A stretch of 64,000 bases of DNA from Mycobacterium sp. GA-1285 (GTDB taxonomy: Bacteria > Actinomycetota > Actinomycetes > Mycobacteriales > Mycobacteriaceae). The stretch is from assembly GCF_001499905.1 (NCBI RefSeq), contig NZ_LQIS01000052.1:124001-188000 (forward strand), given 5' to 3'. The notes below the pieces were generated by a model, which was not told where the DNA came from, ran no database searches, and saw only the letters and a program-made list of their open reading frames with translations. The translations under genes were made by a program, and so were the position numbers. Positions 1 to 8,805 of this stretch are shown in pieces. Position 1 is the first letter of the stretch. Each line of letters begins with the position of its first letter.

Positions 1-246
1 GACGGCGTCTGCACGGACACCGGGATCTACTACCAGGGCGCGGTGGAGATGCCGCTGCTGCCGATGTACACCCGCGGCGTGCGCTTCGTCACGGGGCGGG
101 TCAACGCCCGAGCGGCATTACCGGAAGTGGTGGAATTGCTTGCCGGACAGGATCTTTCGGCGGTCGTCGAGCGTGTGGTGCCGTGGGAGGAGGCGCCGGA
201 GGTGTGGCCGACGATGACGGGCAAGATGGTGTTCGCCCGGGTGTAG
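1..246 (+). CDS. Zinc-type alcohol dehydrogenase family protein, C-terminal end (5' truncated by window)
   Basis: Reading frame 1 is open from the first base and gives the last 81 residues of a protein, ending at TAG 244-246. The segment has the look of the C-terminus of a medium-chain zinc-binding dehydrogenase: a strand with YTRGVRF, a short helix with LPEVVELLAG, then a stretch ending MTGKMVFARV, which is the usual end of threonine/alcohol dehydrogenase-like enzymes. The catalytic zinc and Rossmann regions lie outside the window, so substrate cannot be judged. It converges on the next gene with a 1-base gap. Confidence 0.7.
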   Translation, partial: DGVCTDTGIYYQGAVEMPLLPMYTRGVRFVTGRVNARAALPEVVELLAGQDLSAVVERVVPWEEAPEVWPTMTGKMVFARV

Positions 247-247
247 C

Positions 248-658
248 TCAGGCGATATCGGCGACGAAGACACCCATCTTCCTGGCTTGAATCCGCGCCA
301 TGAACGGAAGGCCTTCTGCGTCGCCGCCGGCCGGCACGATCCGTGGGTTGACCAGATGCAAGTCGCGACGGGCAACATGCAGATCGGCCTCGCCGGCGGC
401 CAGCACGTTCTTCACCCAGTCGGTTTTCCCGTGCCCGAGTGCAATCGCTGCGGTATTGCCCTTGCGGTAGACAGTGACGATCGTCTCGTACGGTTTCCCG
501 GACTTGCGGCCGCGGTGTCTGATCGTCGCCAGCCCGGGCATGAGCCGCGAAAACGGCCGGACCATCTTGTTCAGGTATTTGACCTGCAGGTTTTCCAACC
601 ATGGTGGGAATACCATAGGCACGCCGGGGGCGTTGTTCGGGTGCTCACTGGCTCGCAT
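248..658 (-). CDS. Nitroreductase family deazaflavin (F420)-dependent oxidoreductase, Ddn-like
   Basis: The 136-residue product has the Ddn/Rv3547-type split-barrel features: an N-terminal amphipathic helix (WLENLQVKYLNKMVRPFSRL), the conserved RGRKSGKPYET segment that in the family contacts F420 phosphate, and a TDWVKNVLAAG helix. These proteins bind coenzyme F420 and reduce quinones or nitro compounds, often at the membrane. The position directly upstream of and divergent from hisD matches the small gene Rv1598c in M. tuberculosis. An internal Met at residue 15 could be the true start, because the first 14 residues look unstructured. The substrate is unknown. Confidence 0.75.
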   Translation of the reverse strand: MRASEHPNNAPGVPMVFPPWLENLQVKYLNKMVRPFSRLMPGLATIRHRGRKSGKPYETIVTVYRKGNTAAIALGHGKTDWVKNVLAAGEADLHVARRDLHLVNPRIVPAGGDAEGLPFMARIQARKMGVFVADIA

Positions 659-703
659 GGCGCCTCCATAACCGATTTGGTCTGCTCTGGGAGAATGAAC
701 AGC

Positions 704-2038
704 GTGAATCTATCGCCGGGACCGATCGCGCGCATCGACTTGCGGGGCGCACGGCTGTCCGCCGCGCGTCTGCGGTCCGCCCTGCCGCGCGGCGGAGTGG
801 ACGTGGACACGGTGGTGCCGAAAGTGCGCCCGATCGTCGACGCGGTCGCGGAGCGTGGTGCGCAGGCGGCGCTGGAGTACGGCGAAGCGTTTGACGGTGT
901 GCGACCCGCGCAGGTCCGGGTCCCTGCGGCCCAGCTGCAGAAGGCGCTCGTCGAACTGCCCCCAGACGTCCGCGCCGCGCTCGAGGTGGCCGTCGAACGC
1001 GCCCGTGCCGTGCACGCCGACCAGGGCCGTACGGATACGACGACGACGCTCGCGCCGGGGGCCACGGTCACCGAGCGGTGGGTTCCGGTCGAGCGCGTCG
1101 GACTGTACGTGCCCGGCGGCAACGCGGTCTACCCCTCCAGCGTCGTGATGAATGTCGTGCCCGCGCAGACCGCCGGAGTCGAATCGCTGGTGATCGCCAG
1201 CCCGCCGCAGGTGCAGTTCGGCGGCCTGCCGCACCCGACAATCCTGGCCGCCGCCGCGCTGCTCGGCGTCGACGAGGTATGGGCCGTCGGCGGGGCGCAG
1301 TCCATCGCGCTGCTGGCCTACGGCGGCACCGACACCGACGGCGCGGAATTGGCGCCCGTCGACATGATCACCGGCCCGGGCAACATCTACGTCACTGCGG
1401 CCAAGCGCATATGCCGCTCGCAGGTCGGTATCGACGCCGAAGCCGGCCCCACCGAGATCGCGATCCTGGCCGACCACACCGCCGACCCCGCCCACGTCGC
1501 CGCCGATCTGATCAGCCAGGCCGAACACGACGAGATGGCCGCGAGCGTGCTGGTCACACCGAGCGTCGAATTGGCCGACGCGACCGACCGCGAGCTGGCC
1601 AACCAGCTGAGGACCACGGTGCACCGCGAGCGGGTGACCGCCGCACTGGGCGGAAGGCAGTCCGCCACCGTGCTCGTCGACGACCTCGAAGCCGGCATCC
1701 GAACCGTGAACGCCTACGCCGCCGAGCACCTCGAGATCCAGACCCTCGATGCCCGCGAGGTGGCCGGTCGGATCCGTTCCGCCGGCGCCATTTTCGTCGG
1801 TCCCTATGCACCCGTCAGCCTGGGCGACTACTGCGCGGGATCCAACCACGTGCTGCCCACCGCGGGCTGTGCCCGGCACTCCAGCGGGCTCTCGGTGCAG
1901 ACGTTTCTGCGCGGCATCCATGTCGTCGACTACGACGAGGCCGCGCTGAAGGACGTCTCCGGCTACGTGATCACACTCGCCGAAGCCGAGAACCTGCCCG
2001 CGCACGGCGAAGCGGTGCGGCGGAGGTTCGAACGGTGA
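704..2038 (+). CDS. hisD: Histidinol dehydrogenase
   Basis: HisD oxidises histidinol to histidine in two NAD-dependent steps, the last reactions of histidine synthesis. The 444-residue product contains the zinc-site segment QAEHDEMAASV, the catalytic pair in AAEHLEIQT, the GDYCAGSNHVLPT motif with the third metal ligand, and a late His in LPAHGEAV. The GTG at 704 is chosen because GGGAG at 689-693 sits about 10 bases before it. An in-frame ATG at 695 is almost on top of that GGGAG. The gene opens an operon whose next gene overlaps it by 4 bases (GTGA). Confidence 0.95.
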   Translation: MNLSPGPIARIDLRGARLSAARLRSALPRGGVDVDTVVPKVRPIVDAVAERGAQAALEYGEAFDGVRPAQVRVPAAQLQKALVELPPDVRAALEVAVERARAVHADQGRTDTTTTLAPGATVTERWVPVERVGLYVPGGNAVYPSSVVMNVVPAQTAGVESLVIASPPQVQFGGLPHPTILAAAALLGVDEVWAVGGAQSIALLAYGGTDTDGAELAPVDMITGPGNIYVTAAKRICRSQVGIDAEAGPTEIAILADHTADPAHVAADLISQAEHDEMAASVLVTPSVELADATDRELANQLRTTVHRERVTAALGGRQSATVLVDDLEAGIRTVNAYAAEHLEIQTLDAREVAGRIRSAGAIFVGPYAPVSLGDYCAGSNHVLPTAGCARHSSGLSVQTFLRGIHVVDYDEAALKDVSGYVITLAEAENLPAHGEAVRRRFER

Positions 2039-3165
2039 CAATCGGGCAGAAGGTGACGCTCGACGATCTGCCCCTTCGGGCCGATCTGCGCGGCAAATCG
2101 CCCTACGGCGCACCGCAATTGGACGTCCCGGTGCGGCTGAACACCAACGAGAATCCGCATCCACCGACGAAGGCGTTGGTCGATGACCTGACGGCGTCTG
2201 TCGCAGCGGTCGCAGGTGAGCTGCACCGCTACCCGGACCGCGACGCCGTGGCGTTGCGCACCGACCTGGCCACCTATCTCACAGCGCAGACCGGCACTCG
2301 CCTCACTGTCGAAAATCTCTGGGCGGCAAACGGTTCCAACGAGATCCTGCAGCAGCTGCTGCAGGCCTTCGGCGGGCCTGGGCGCAGCGCCCTCGGATTC
2401 GTGCCCTCATATTCGATGCACCCGATCATCTCCGACGGCACCCAGACCTCGTGGCTGGTGGCCAACCGGGCCGACGACTTCAGCCTCGACGTCGACGTGG
2501 CGGTGCAGGCGATCACCGAGCACAACCCCGACATCGTGTTCGTGGCGAGCCCGAACAATCCGTCGGGACAGAGTGTTTCGCTCGGCGGCCTCCGCCGTCT
2601 GCTCGACGCGATGGGCACCGGCATGATGATCGTCGACGAGGCCTACGGCGAGTTCTCGTCGCAACCCAGTGCCGTGCGCCTGATCGACGAGTACCCGACG
2701 CGGCTGATGGTCACCCGCACGATGAGCAAGGCGTTCGCATTCGCGGGCGGTCGCCTGGGGTACCTCATCGCAGCACCCGCCGTGATCGACGCGATGCTGC
2801 TCGTCCGCTTGCCCTACCACCTGTCGTCGGTGACGCAGGCCGCCGCCCGCGCTGCGCTGCGCCACGCCGACGACACCCTCGCCAGCGTCGCCACCCTCAT
2901 CGCCGAACGCAACCGCGTCACAGAAGCCCTGTCCGACATGGGTTTCCGAGTGATCGACAGCGACGCCAACTTCGTGCTGTTCGGCGAGTTCGCCGACGCC
3001 CCCGCGACCTGGCGGCGCTACCTGGACGCGGGCATCCTCGTCCGCGACGTCGGGATCCCCGGTTATCTGCGCGCCACCACCGGTCTGGCCGAGGAGAACG
3101 ACGCGCTGCTGGCCGCCAGCGCCCGCCTGGCCGCGACCGAACTATCCCCCGTAGGAGCACCGTGA
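2035..3165 (+). CDS. hisC: Histidinol-phosphate aminotransferase
   Basis: PLP-dependent fold-type I aminotransferase that makes histidinol phosphate from imidazole acetol phosphate and glutamate. The 376-residue protein shows the substrate loop RLNTNENPHPP near residue 35, the NPSG motif in SPNNPSGQSVS, the aspartate in MMIVDEAYGEF, and the Schiff-base lysine in TRTMSKAFAFAGGRLGY. The GTG start overlaps the hisD stop by 4 bases, so translation is probably coupled. It lies between hisD and hisB as in other actinobacteria. Confidence 0.95.
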   Translation: MTIGQKVTLDDLPLRADLRGKSPYGAPQLDVPVRLNTNENPHPPTKALVDDLTASVAAVAGELHRYPDRDAVALRTDLATYLTAQTGTRLTVENLWAANGSNEILQQLLQAFGGPGRSALGFVPSYSMHPIISDGTQTSWLVANRADDFSLDVDVAVQAITEHNPDIVFVASPNNPSGQSVSLGGLRRLLDAMGTGMMIVDEAYGEFSSQPSAVRLIDEYPTRLMVTRTMSKAFAFAGGRLGYLIAAPAVIDAMLLVRLPYHLSSVTQAAARAALRHADDTLASVATLIAERNRVTEALSDMGFRVIDSDANFVLFGEFADAPATWRRYLDAGILVRDVGIPGYLRATTGLAEENDALLAASARLAATELSPVGAP

Positions 3166-3776
3166 ACGAACCCCGTCGCGCGACGATCGAGCGCAAGACC
3201 AAAGAGTCCGACCTCGTCGTCGAACTCGACCTGGACGGCACCGGACAGGTGTACGTCGACACCGGTGTGCCGTTCTTCGACCACATGCTGACCGCGCTCG
3301 GCACTCATGCGAGTTTCGACTTGACCGTGCGCGCCAAGGGTGACGTCGAGATCGAAGGCCACCACACCATCGAGGACACGGCGATCGTGCTGGGGCAGGC
3401 CCTCGGGCAGGCGCTGGGAGACAAGAAGGGTATCCGCCGGTTCGGCGACGCGTGGATTCCGATGGACGAGACGCTCGCGCATGCCGCCGTCGACGTTTCG
3501 GGTCGGGCGTACTGCGTGCACATCGGCGAACCGGACCACATGCTGCACTTCACGATCGCCGGTTCCTCGGCGCCGTATCACACGGTGGTCAACCGGCACG
3601 TGTTCGAGTCGATGGCGATGAACGCCCGTATCGCGCTACATGTGCGCACGATCTACGGACGCGACCCCCACCACATCACCGAGGCGCAATACAAGGCAGT
3701 GGCGCGCGCATTGCGCCAGGCCGTCGAATACGACCCGCGGGTGAGCGGTGTGCCGTCGACGAAAGGCACTCTGTGA
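3162..3776 (+). CDS. hisB: Imidazoleglycerol-phosphate dehydratase (monofunctional)
   Basis: The 204-residue product is the single-domain HisB dehydratase, without the histidinol-phosphatase domain found in enteric bacteria. Manganese-binding motifs are visible: FFDHMLTALGTHASFD, HHTIEDTAIVLGQAL and PHHITEAQYKAVARAL, plus AVDVSGRAY. The GTG start overlaps the hisC stop by 4 bases and is preceded by AGGAG at 3153-3157. The phosphatase step must be done by another protein. The inositol monophosphatase-like gene later in this operon is a natural candidate, but that is inference. Confidence 0.95.
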   Translation: MNEPRRATIERKTKESDLVVELDLDGTGQVYVDTGVPFFDHMLTALGTHASFDLTVRAKGDVEIEGHHTIEDTAIVLGQALGQALGDKKGIRRFGDAWIPMDETLAHAAVDVSGRAYCVHIGEPDHMLHFTIAGSSAPYHTVVNRHVFESMAMNARIALHVRTIYGRDPHHITEAQYKAVARALRQAVEYDPRVSGVPSTKGTL

Positions 3777-4393
3777 CAGCCACAGTCACCATCCTGGACT
3801 ACGGTTCGGGCAACCTGCGGTCTGCTCAACGGGCCCTGGAGCGCGTCGGTGCCGACGTCACGGTCACATCCGACGCCGATGCCGCGATGAACGCCGACGG
3901 CCTCGTGGTGCCCGGCGTCGGGGCCTTCGAGGCCTGCATGGCGGGGCTGCGCAAGATCGACGGCCCGAAGCTGATCGCCGACCGGGTTGCGGCCGGCCGG
4001 CCCGTGCTCGGCGTCTGCGTCGGCATGCAGATCCTGTTCTCGCGTGGTGTGGAATTCGGGGTCGAGACCACCGGCTGTGGCCAATGGCCTGGTGCGGTGG
4101 TGCGACTCGACGCGCCGGTGATCCCCCACATGGGCTGGAACGTGGTCGGCGCCCCCGTGGGCAGCACGCTTTTCGCCGGAATGGAGGCGGGCACCCGCTT
4201 CTATTTCGTGCACTCGTACGCCGCTCAGCAGTGGGAGGGCGACCCGGCCGCCAGGCTCACCTGGTCCACGCATCACGTGCCGTTCCTCGCCGCGGTCGAG
4301 GACGGGCCGCTATCGGCCACGCAATTCCACCCGGAGAAGAGCGGCGACGCCGGTGCCGCATTGCTCGCCAACTGGGTCAAGGCATTAGGTTGA
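3773..4393 (+). CDS. hisH: Imidazole glycerol phosphate synthase, glutaminase subunit
   Basis: Class I glutamine amidotransferase of 206 residues that feeds ammonia to HisF. The triad is visible: nucleophile Cys82 in GVCVGMQ, and His186 with Glu188 in FHPEKSGDAG. The oxyanion-strand region VVPGVGAFEACM and the PHMGWN segment near residue 118 are also conserved. Its GTG start overlaps hisB by 4 bases. hisF follows two genes downstream in the same operon. Confidence 0.95.
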   Translation: MTATVTILDYGSGNLRSAQRALERVGADVTVTSDADAAMNADGLVVPGVGAFEACMAGLRKIDGPKLIADRVAAGRPVLGVCVGMQILFSRGVEFGVETTGCGQWPGAVVRLDAPVIPHMGWNVVGAPVGSTLFAGMEAGTRFYFVHSYAAQQWEGDPAARLTWSTHHVPFLAAVEDGPLSATQFHPEKSGDAGAALLANWVKALG

Positions 4394-4431
4394 CCACCGA
4401 TGAGCGCTCGCGCGAAGAGGAGACCACCGAC

Positions 4432-5172
4432 GTGCCGCAACGACTGATTCTTCTGCCCGCCGTCGACGTGGTCGAGGGCCGTGCTGTGCGCCTGGTGCAG
4501 GGACAGGCAGGCAGCGAAACCGAATACGGCTCCGCGCTGGAGGCCGCGCTGACGTGGCAGCGCGACGGCGCCGAGTGGATCCATCTCGTGGATCTCGACG
4601 CCGCGTTCGGCCGGGGCAGCAACCGCGAGTTGCTGGCCGAGGTGGTGGGAAAGCTCGACGTGGCGGTCGAGTTGTCCGGTGGCATCCGTGACGACGAGTC
4701 GCTGTCGGCGGCGCTTGCGACCGGCTGCGCCAGGGTGAACCTCGGCACCGCGGCGCTGGAGAATCCGCAGTGGTGCGCGAAGGTCGTCGCCGAACACGGC
4801 GAGAAGGTGGCCGTCGGCCTCGACGTGAAGATCGTGGATGGAGACCATCGCTTGCGCGGCCGCGGATGGGAGACCGACGGCGGCGACTTGTGGGAGGTCC
4901 TGGATCGGCTTGACCGAGAAGGCTGTTCGCGCTTCGTGGTCACCGACGTCACCAAGGACGGCACGCTCAAGGGGCCCAACCTCGAACTGTTGTCACAGGT
5001 GACCGGCCGCACCGACGCCCCGGTGATCGCGTCAGGTGGGGTGTCGAGTTTGGAGGATCTGCGCGCGATCGCCACGCTGACCGACCGTGGAGTCGAAGGA
5101 GCGATCGTCGGGAAAGCTTTGTACGCCGGTCGATTCACGCTGCCCGAGGCGCTGGCCGCGGTGAAACGATAA
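4432..5172 (+). CDS. priA: Phosphoribosyl isomerase A, dual HisA/TrpF type (PriA)
   Basis: A (beta/alpha)8 barrel of 246 residues that isomerises ProFAR in histidine synthesis and, in actinobacteria, also phosphoribosylanthranilate in tryptophan synthesis. Catalytic Asp12 (LPAVDVVEG) and Asp176 (TDVTKDGT) are present. The RLRGRGWETDG loop carries Arg144 and Trp146, which correspond to the M. tuberculosis PriA residues needed for the TrpF reaction. The trp genes in this window lack trpF, which fits a dual role. The GTG at 4432 is chosen because it follows a purine-rich GAAGAGGAGA stretch and matches the start of known PriA proteins. Confidence 0.93.
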   Translation: MPQRLILLPAVDVVEGRAVRLVQGQAGSETEYGSALEAALTWQRDGAEWIHLVDLDAAFGRGSNRELLAEVVGKLDVAVELSGGIRDDESLSAALATGCARVNLGTAALENPQWCAKVVAEHGEKVAVGLDVKIVDGDHRLRGRGWETDGGDLWEVLDRLDREGCSRFVVTDVTKDGTLKGPNLELLSQVTGRTDAPVIASGGVSSLEDLRAIATLTDRGVEGAIVGKALYAGRFTLPEALAAVKR

Positions 5173-5987
5173 TGGCGCTGGACGCGGCCGACCTCGACGC
5201 TCTGGTCGCCGAGGCCGCGCAGATCCTCGACGACGCAGCCGTCCCTTTCGTCGACGGTCACCGAGCGGACTCCGCAGTGCAGAAGAAGGGGGACGACTTC
5301 GCCACCGAGGTGGACCTGGCCATCGAACGACAGGTCGTCGAGGCATTGACCGCCAGAACCGGGATCGAGGTGCACGGCGAGGAGTTCGGCGGCGCGGATC
5401 TGCAGTCGCCGTTGGTGTGGGTGCTCGATCCGATCGACGGCACCTTCAACTACGCCGCCGGTTCGCCGATGGCGGCGATCCTGTTGGGCCTGGTGCGTGA
5501 CGGAGAGCCCGTCGCCGGTCTCACCTGGGTGCCTTTCACCCGGGAGCGATTCACTGCCGTGGTCGGAGGGCCTCTGCGCAGCAACGGTGTCGAGTTGCCT
5601 GCGTTGAATCGCGCAGCACTCTCCGACTCGATGGTCGGGGTCAGCACGTTCAATGTCGAGTCGCGCGGCCGGGTGCCGGGACGCTATCGACTCGCCGTCA
5701 TCGAGAGTCTCAGCCGCAAGTGCTCACGCATGCGCATGCACGGGGCCACCGGCATCGACCTCGCCTATACGGCGGCCTCGATCCTCGGCGGCGCAATCAG
5801 TTTCGGTGGCCACGTGTGGGACCACGCGGCGGGAGTCGCATTGATCCGGGCGGCGGGTGGTGTTGTGACCGACCTCGCGGGCAACGAGTGGACGGTCGAC
5901 TGCCCGTCTGCACTCGCCGGAGATCCCGGCGTGCACGCCGAACTGCTCGATCTGCTCCGCGCGGTCGGCGATGCCAAGGACTTCTGA
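5172..5987 (+). CDS. impA: Inositol monophosphatase family protein (ImpA-like)
   Basis: Magnesium-dependent, lithium-sensitive-type phosphatase of 271 residues. Metal-binding motifs are in order: GEEFGG near residue 75, VLDPIDGTFNYAAG near residue 87, and WDHAAGVALIRAAGG near residue 216. In M. tuberculosis the gene in this operon position is impA (Rv1604), linked to inositol phosphate metabolism. An alternative or added role is the histidinol-phosphatase step, since the HisB here has no phosphatase domain. The ATG overlaps the priA stop by one base, and hisF starts on its stop codon. Confidence 0.9.
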   Translation: MALDAADLDALVAEAAQILDDAAVPFVDGHRADSAVQKKGDDFATEVDLAIERQVVEALTARTGIEVHGEEFGGADLQSPLVWVLDPIDGTFNYAAGSPMAAILLGLVRDGEPVAGLTWVPFTRERFTAVVGGPLRSNGVELPALNRAALSDSMVGVSTFNVESRGRVPGRYRLAVIESLSRKCSRMRMHGATGIDLAYTAASILGGAISFGGHVWDHAAGVALIRAAGGVVTDLAGNEWTVDCPSALAGDPGVHAELLDLLRAVGDAKDF

Positions 5988-6769
5988 TGAACACGAAGGA
6001 CCTGGCCGTACGGGTCATCCCGTGCCTGGACGTCGACGACGGTCGGGTGGTCAAAGGCGTCAACTTCGAAAACTTGCGTGACGCAGGCGATCCCGTGGAG
6101 TTGGCGGCTGCCTACGACGCCGAGGGCGCCGACGAACTGACATTCCTCGACGTGACGGCCTCTTCCGCGGGACGTGCCACCATGCTGGAGGTGGTGAGAC
6201 GAACCGCCGAGCAGGTGTTCATCCCCTTGACGGTCGGCGGCGGGGTGCGCTCGATCGCCGATGTGGACGTGCTGTTGCGCGCGGGTGCGGACAAGGTCGC
6301 GGTGAACACCGCCGCGATCGCCCGCCCCGAACTTCTCGCCGAGTTGTCCCGGCAGTTCGGATCGCAGTGCATCGTGTTGTCGGTCGACGCCCGCACGGTG
6401 CCGCAAGACCAGGAGCCCACGCCGTCGGGGTGGGAGGTCACCACGCACGGCGGGCGCCGCGGCACAGGGTTCGACGCCGTCGAATGGGCCACGCGGGGCG
6501 CCGAACTCGGTGTCGGTGAGATCCTGCTGAACTCGATGGACTTCGACGGCACCAAGGCCGGTTTCGATCTGCCGATGATCGAGGCGGTGCGCGGAGCCGT
6601 CAGCGTGCCGGTGATCGCCAGCGGCGGTGCCGGTGCGCCCGAACATTTCGCGCCCGCTATCGCCGCGGGGGCCGATGCCGTGCTGGCCGCCAGCGTGTTC
6701 CACTTCCGAGAGCTCACCATCGCCCAGGTGAAGGCGGCGATGGCCGCAGAAGGGATCACGGTGAGATGA
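5987..6769 (+). CDS. hisF: Imidazole glycerol phosphate synthase, cyclase subunit
   Basis: HisF takes ammonia from HisH and closes the imidazole ring, releasing AICAR. The 260-residue barrel has the catalytic aspartates in VIPCLDVDDGRVVKG near the N-terminus and in LLNSMDFDGTKAG in the C-terminal half. The phosphate-binding loops TVGGGVRS and IASGGAGAPEHF are also visible. Its ATG shares a base with the impA stop (TGATG), and hisI overlaps its 3' end by 4 bases, so this is part of one tightly packed operon. Confidence 0.95.
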   Translation: MNTKDLAVRVIPCLDVDDGRVVKGVNFENLRDAGDPVELAAAYDAEGADELTFLDVTASSAGRATMLEVVRRTAEQVFIPLTVGGGVRSIADVDVLLRAGADKVAVNTAAIARPELLAELSRQFGSQCIVLSVDARTVPQDQEPTPSGWEVTTHGGRRGTGFDAVEWATRGAELGVGEILLNSMDFDGTKAGFDLPMIEAVRGAVSVPVIASGGAGAPEHFAPAIAAGADAVLAASVFHFRELTIAQVKAAMAAEGITVR

Positions 6770-7119
6770 CGCTGGATTCAGACATCGCATCGCGGCTCAA
6801 ACGCGACGCCAACGGGCTGATCACGGCCGTCGTGCAGGAGCGCGGCACGGGCCAGGTGCTGATGGTGGCGTGGATGGACGATCTCGCGCTCGCCCGCACG
6901 CTGGAAACCCGCCGCGCGACGTACTATTCGCGCTCGCGGCAACAGCACTGGGTCAAGGGGGAGACGTCGGGCCACACGCAGTACGTCCACTCGGTGCGAC
7001 TCGACTGCGACGGCGACACGGTGCTGCTCGAGGTCGATCAGGTCGACGGCGCCTGTCACACCGGCGACCACAGTTGTTTCGACGCGGATGTTCTGCTGAG
7101 CCGCGAGGATAGATCCTAA
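6766..7119 (+). CDS. hisI: Phosphoribosyl-AMP cyclohydrolase
   Basis: Monofunctional HisI of 117 residues that opens the adenine ring of PR-AMP. Seen in the protein are SRSRQQHWVKGETSGHTQ, the magnesium-site segment DCDGDTVLLEVDQ, and the zinc cysteines in GACHTGDHSCF. hisE (the pyrophosphohydrolase) is not fused and is not in this window. hisI is the last gene of the his operon and overlaps the converging downstream pseudogene by 4 bases. Confidence 0.95.
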   Translation: MTLDSDIASRLKRDANGLITAVVQERGTGQVLMVAWMDDLALARTLETRRATYYSRSRQQHWVKGETSGHTQYVHSVRLDCDGDTVLLEVDQVDGACHTGDHSCFDADVLLSREDRS

Positions 7120-8083
7120 TTGCGGGCGGCTGCGAAAGCCTCTAACTCCCGGGCGAGATCCGGACCGCTGGGCGTGTAGATCACCTCGTGCACGCCGCGG
7201 TGGGACAAGGCGCTGAGATGGGCACGAATCTCGTCTGCGCTACCGATCACCGTCAATCCGTCGGGCGCATGGTCCAGCAATGCGCGGTCGCGATCGGTGA
7301 GGTGAGTGACATGCCCTTCGTATGTCAGGAGATGGCGGTCTCGTTCATCGGCAACTGATTCCAGCGCTTCGCACCAAGCGCGTCCCCCCGGCATCCCCTG
7401 GACGGACTCCTTACCAGCGATTGCATAGGACTCGTGATAGGTCACCACTTTCCACGGTCCGACCGCTTCACGCACCCGCTCACCGTCACGATCTTCTCCG
7501 GGGTCGAGCACGGTGCCTGGCATCAGCACGGCAATGGGAGGGGGAGCTCCGTCGGTGACCCCGCGATGATTCCGTCGGCGAGCTCCGCTGCGATTCGCAG
7601 GCCGCGCGGACCGAAGACACTCAACCAGATCTCGACCTCGATGGGGCGCGACAGGGCCAACCCCTTCGCATGCAGCATCCGGGCTGACTGTCCGTCGATT
7701 GTGACGGTATCTCCGGCTAAGAGGCCTCGCACGGCCGTCACGTAGTCGGTCAGCTTGCGCAGCTTCAGTGGACGCTGCCCCATTGTGCGGCGGGCCGTCG
7801 CACCCGTTCCGAAGCAGGCACGAAAACGGCCGTGCGATAGCCGCACGATTGTCGCGATCGCCGACGCCATCGACATCTCGGAGCGTTCGTCTGGGATGAG
7901 CACGGCGCTGCCGAGACCGATGCGCGATGTGCGGTTCGCCGCGAGCGCGAGATGGACGAAGGGGTCTTCCCACAAGGGTGCGGAGTCAAATATCCAAATT
8001 CGCGAGTAGCCGAGGGATTCCGCGAGAACCGCCATGTCGCTGAAATTCGGCCCGGGCGGCAATCCGCAGGACAGCTCTACCAT
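7116..8083 (-). pseudogene. LLM-class (F420/flavin) oxidoreductase, broken by a one-base frameshift
   Basis: Two minus-strand reading frames together make one luciferase-like monooxygenase-class protein. The first (start 8083) gives VELSCGLPPGPNFSDM, WIFDSAPLWEDPF, GLGSAVLIP and HGRFRACFGTGATARRTMG, then ends soon after AELADGIIAGSPTEL. The other frame continues with IAVLMPGTVLDPG and runs to 7116. The break lies in the G/C run at 7536-7545. Adding one base there joins the frames into a normal 322-residue protein. It may be a true mutation or a homopolymer sequencing error. The family uses F420 or FMN as hydride carrier; the substrate is unknown. Confidence 0.8.
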
Positions 8084-8158
8084 GTTTCAGCACGATAGGG
8101 CCGACGACGCCTATGGAATCGGTTTCGGCCCGTCTACACCTCGGGATGAGAACCGGTG

Positions 8159-8632
8159 TCAAGCCGACTGGCGCTGGCGCAGCACCTCGAGTGCCTTGTC
8201 GGCGTGGCTGTCCATACTGATCTCCGAAGCGATGACGGCGAGGATCGTGCTGTCCGTGTCGATCACGAAGGTGGTCCTCTTGACCGGCATGAACTTGCCG
8301 AGCAAGCCGCGCTTCACGCCGAATTGCGTGGCGACGGCGCCGTCGGCATCGGACAGCAGCGGATAGTCGAACCGCTCCTTGTCGGCGAACTTCGCCTGCT
8401 TGTCGACCGCATCGGTGCTGATACCGACGCGGCTGGCGCCGACGTCGGCGAACTCCGCTGCCAGATCGCGGAAGTGGCAGGCCTCCTTGGTGCAGCCCGG
8501 CGTCATCGCGGCGGGGTAGAAGAACAGCACGATCGGGCCGTCGGCGAGCAACTCGCCCAGGCTCCGCATCGTGCCCGTCTGGTCCGGCAATTCGAAATCG
8601 GCAACTCGGTCACCCGTTTTCATGGAGGTCAC
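8159..8632 (-). CDS. bcpB: Thioredoxin-dependent peroxiredoxin, BCP/PrxQ type
   Basis: The 157-residue protein has the AhpC/TSA thioredoxin fold and reduces hydrogen peroxide or organic peroxides with electrons from thioredoxin. The peroxidatic Cys lies in PAAMTPGCTKEACHFRD, with a second Cys five residues on in the position used by PrxQ enzymes as resolving Cys. The conserved later segment FGVKRGLLGKFMPVKRTTFVID is also present. Met4 at 8623 is an equally good start. In M. tuberculosis the same position before trpE is held by bcpB (Rv1608c). Confidence 0.9.
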   Translation of the reverse strand: MTSMKTGDRVADFELPDQTGTMRSLGELLADGPIVLFFYPAAMTPGCTKEACHFRDLAAEFADVGASRVGISTDAVDKQAKFADKERFDYPLLSDADGAVATQFGVKRGLLGKFMPVKRTTFVIDTDSTILAVIASEISMDSHADKALEVLRQRQSA

Positions 8633-8805
8633 GCTACGCCGCGAACCCTGCGATCGAGCGACCGCGCCGCGCGATCACCCAGACCGACGTTATGGCTGGT
8701 TTCCCGCCGCCGGATCGACCATTGCGTCGGTTTCGAAGACCGAAACGAGACCCGCTGCGGTCTCCGTCGTCCTCACTGCCCGGGTACGTCTGGGACACTT
8801 GACCC

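Noticed and set aside
710..2164. 484-codon minus-strand open frame opposite hisD
   Set aside because: Antisense shadow caused by GC-rich codon bias; the plus strand has clear HisD motifs and the minus translation is His/Gly/Arg-rich with no family features.
8633..8805. Possible trp leader peptide, attenuator or T-box before trpE
   Set aside because: No short ORF with tandem Trp codons, no terminator/antiterminator pair and no T-box specifier was seen.
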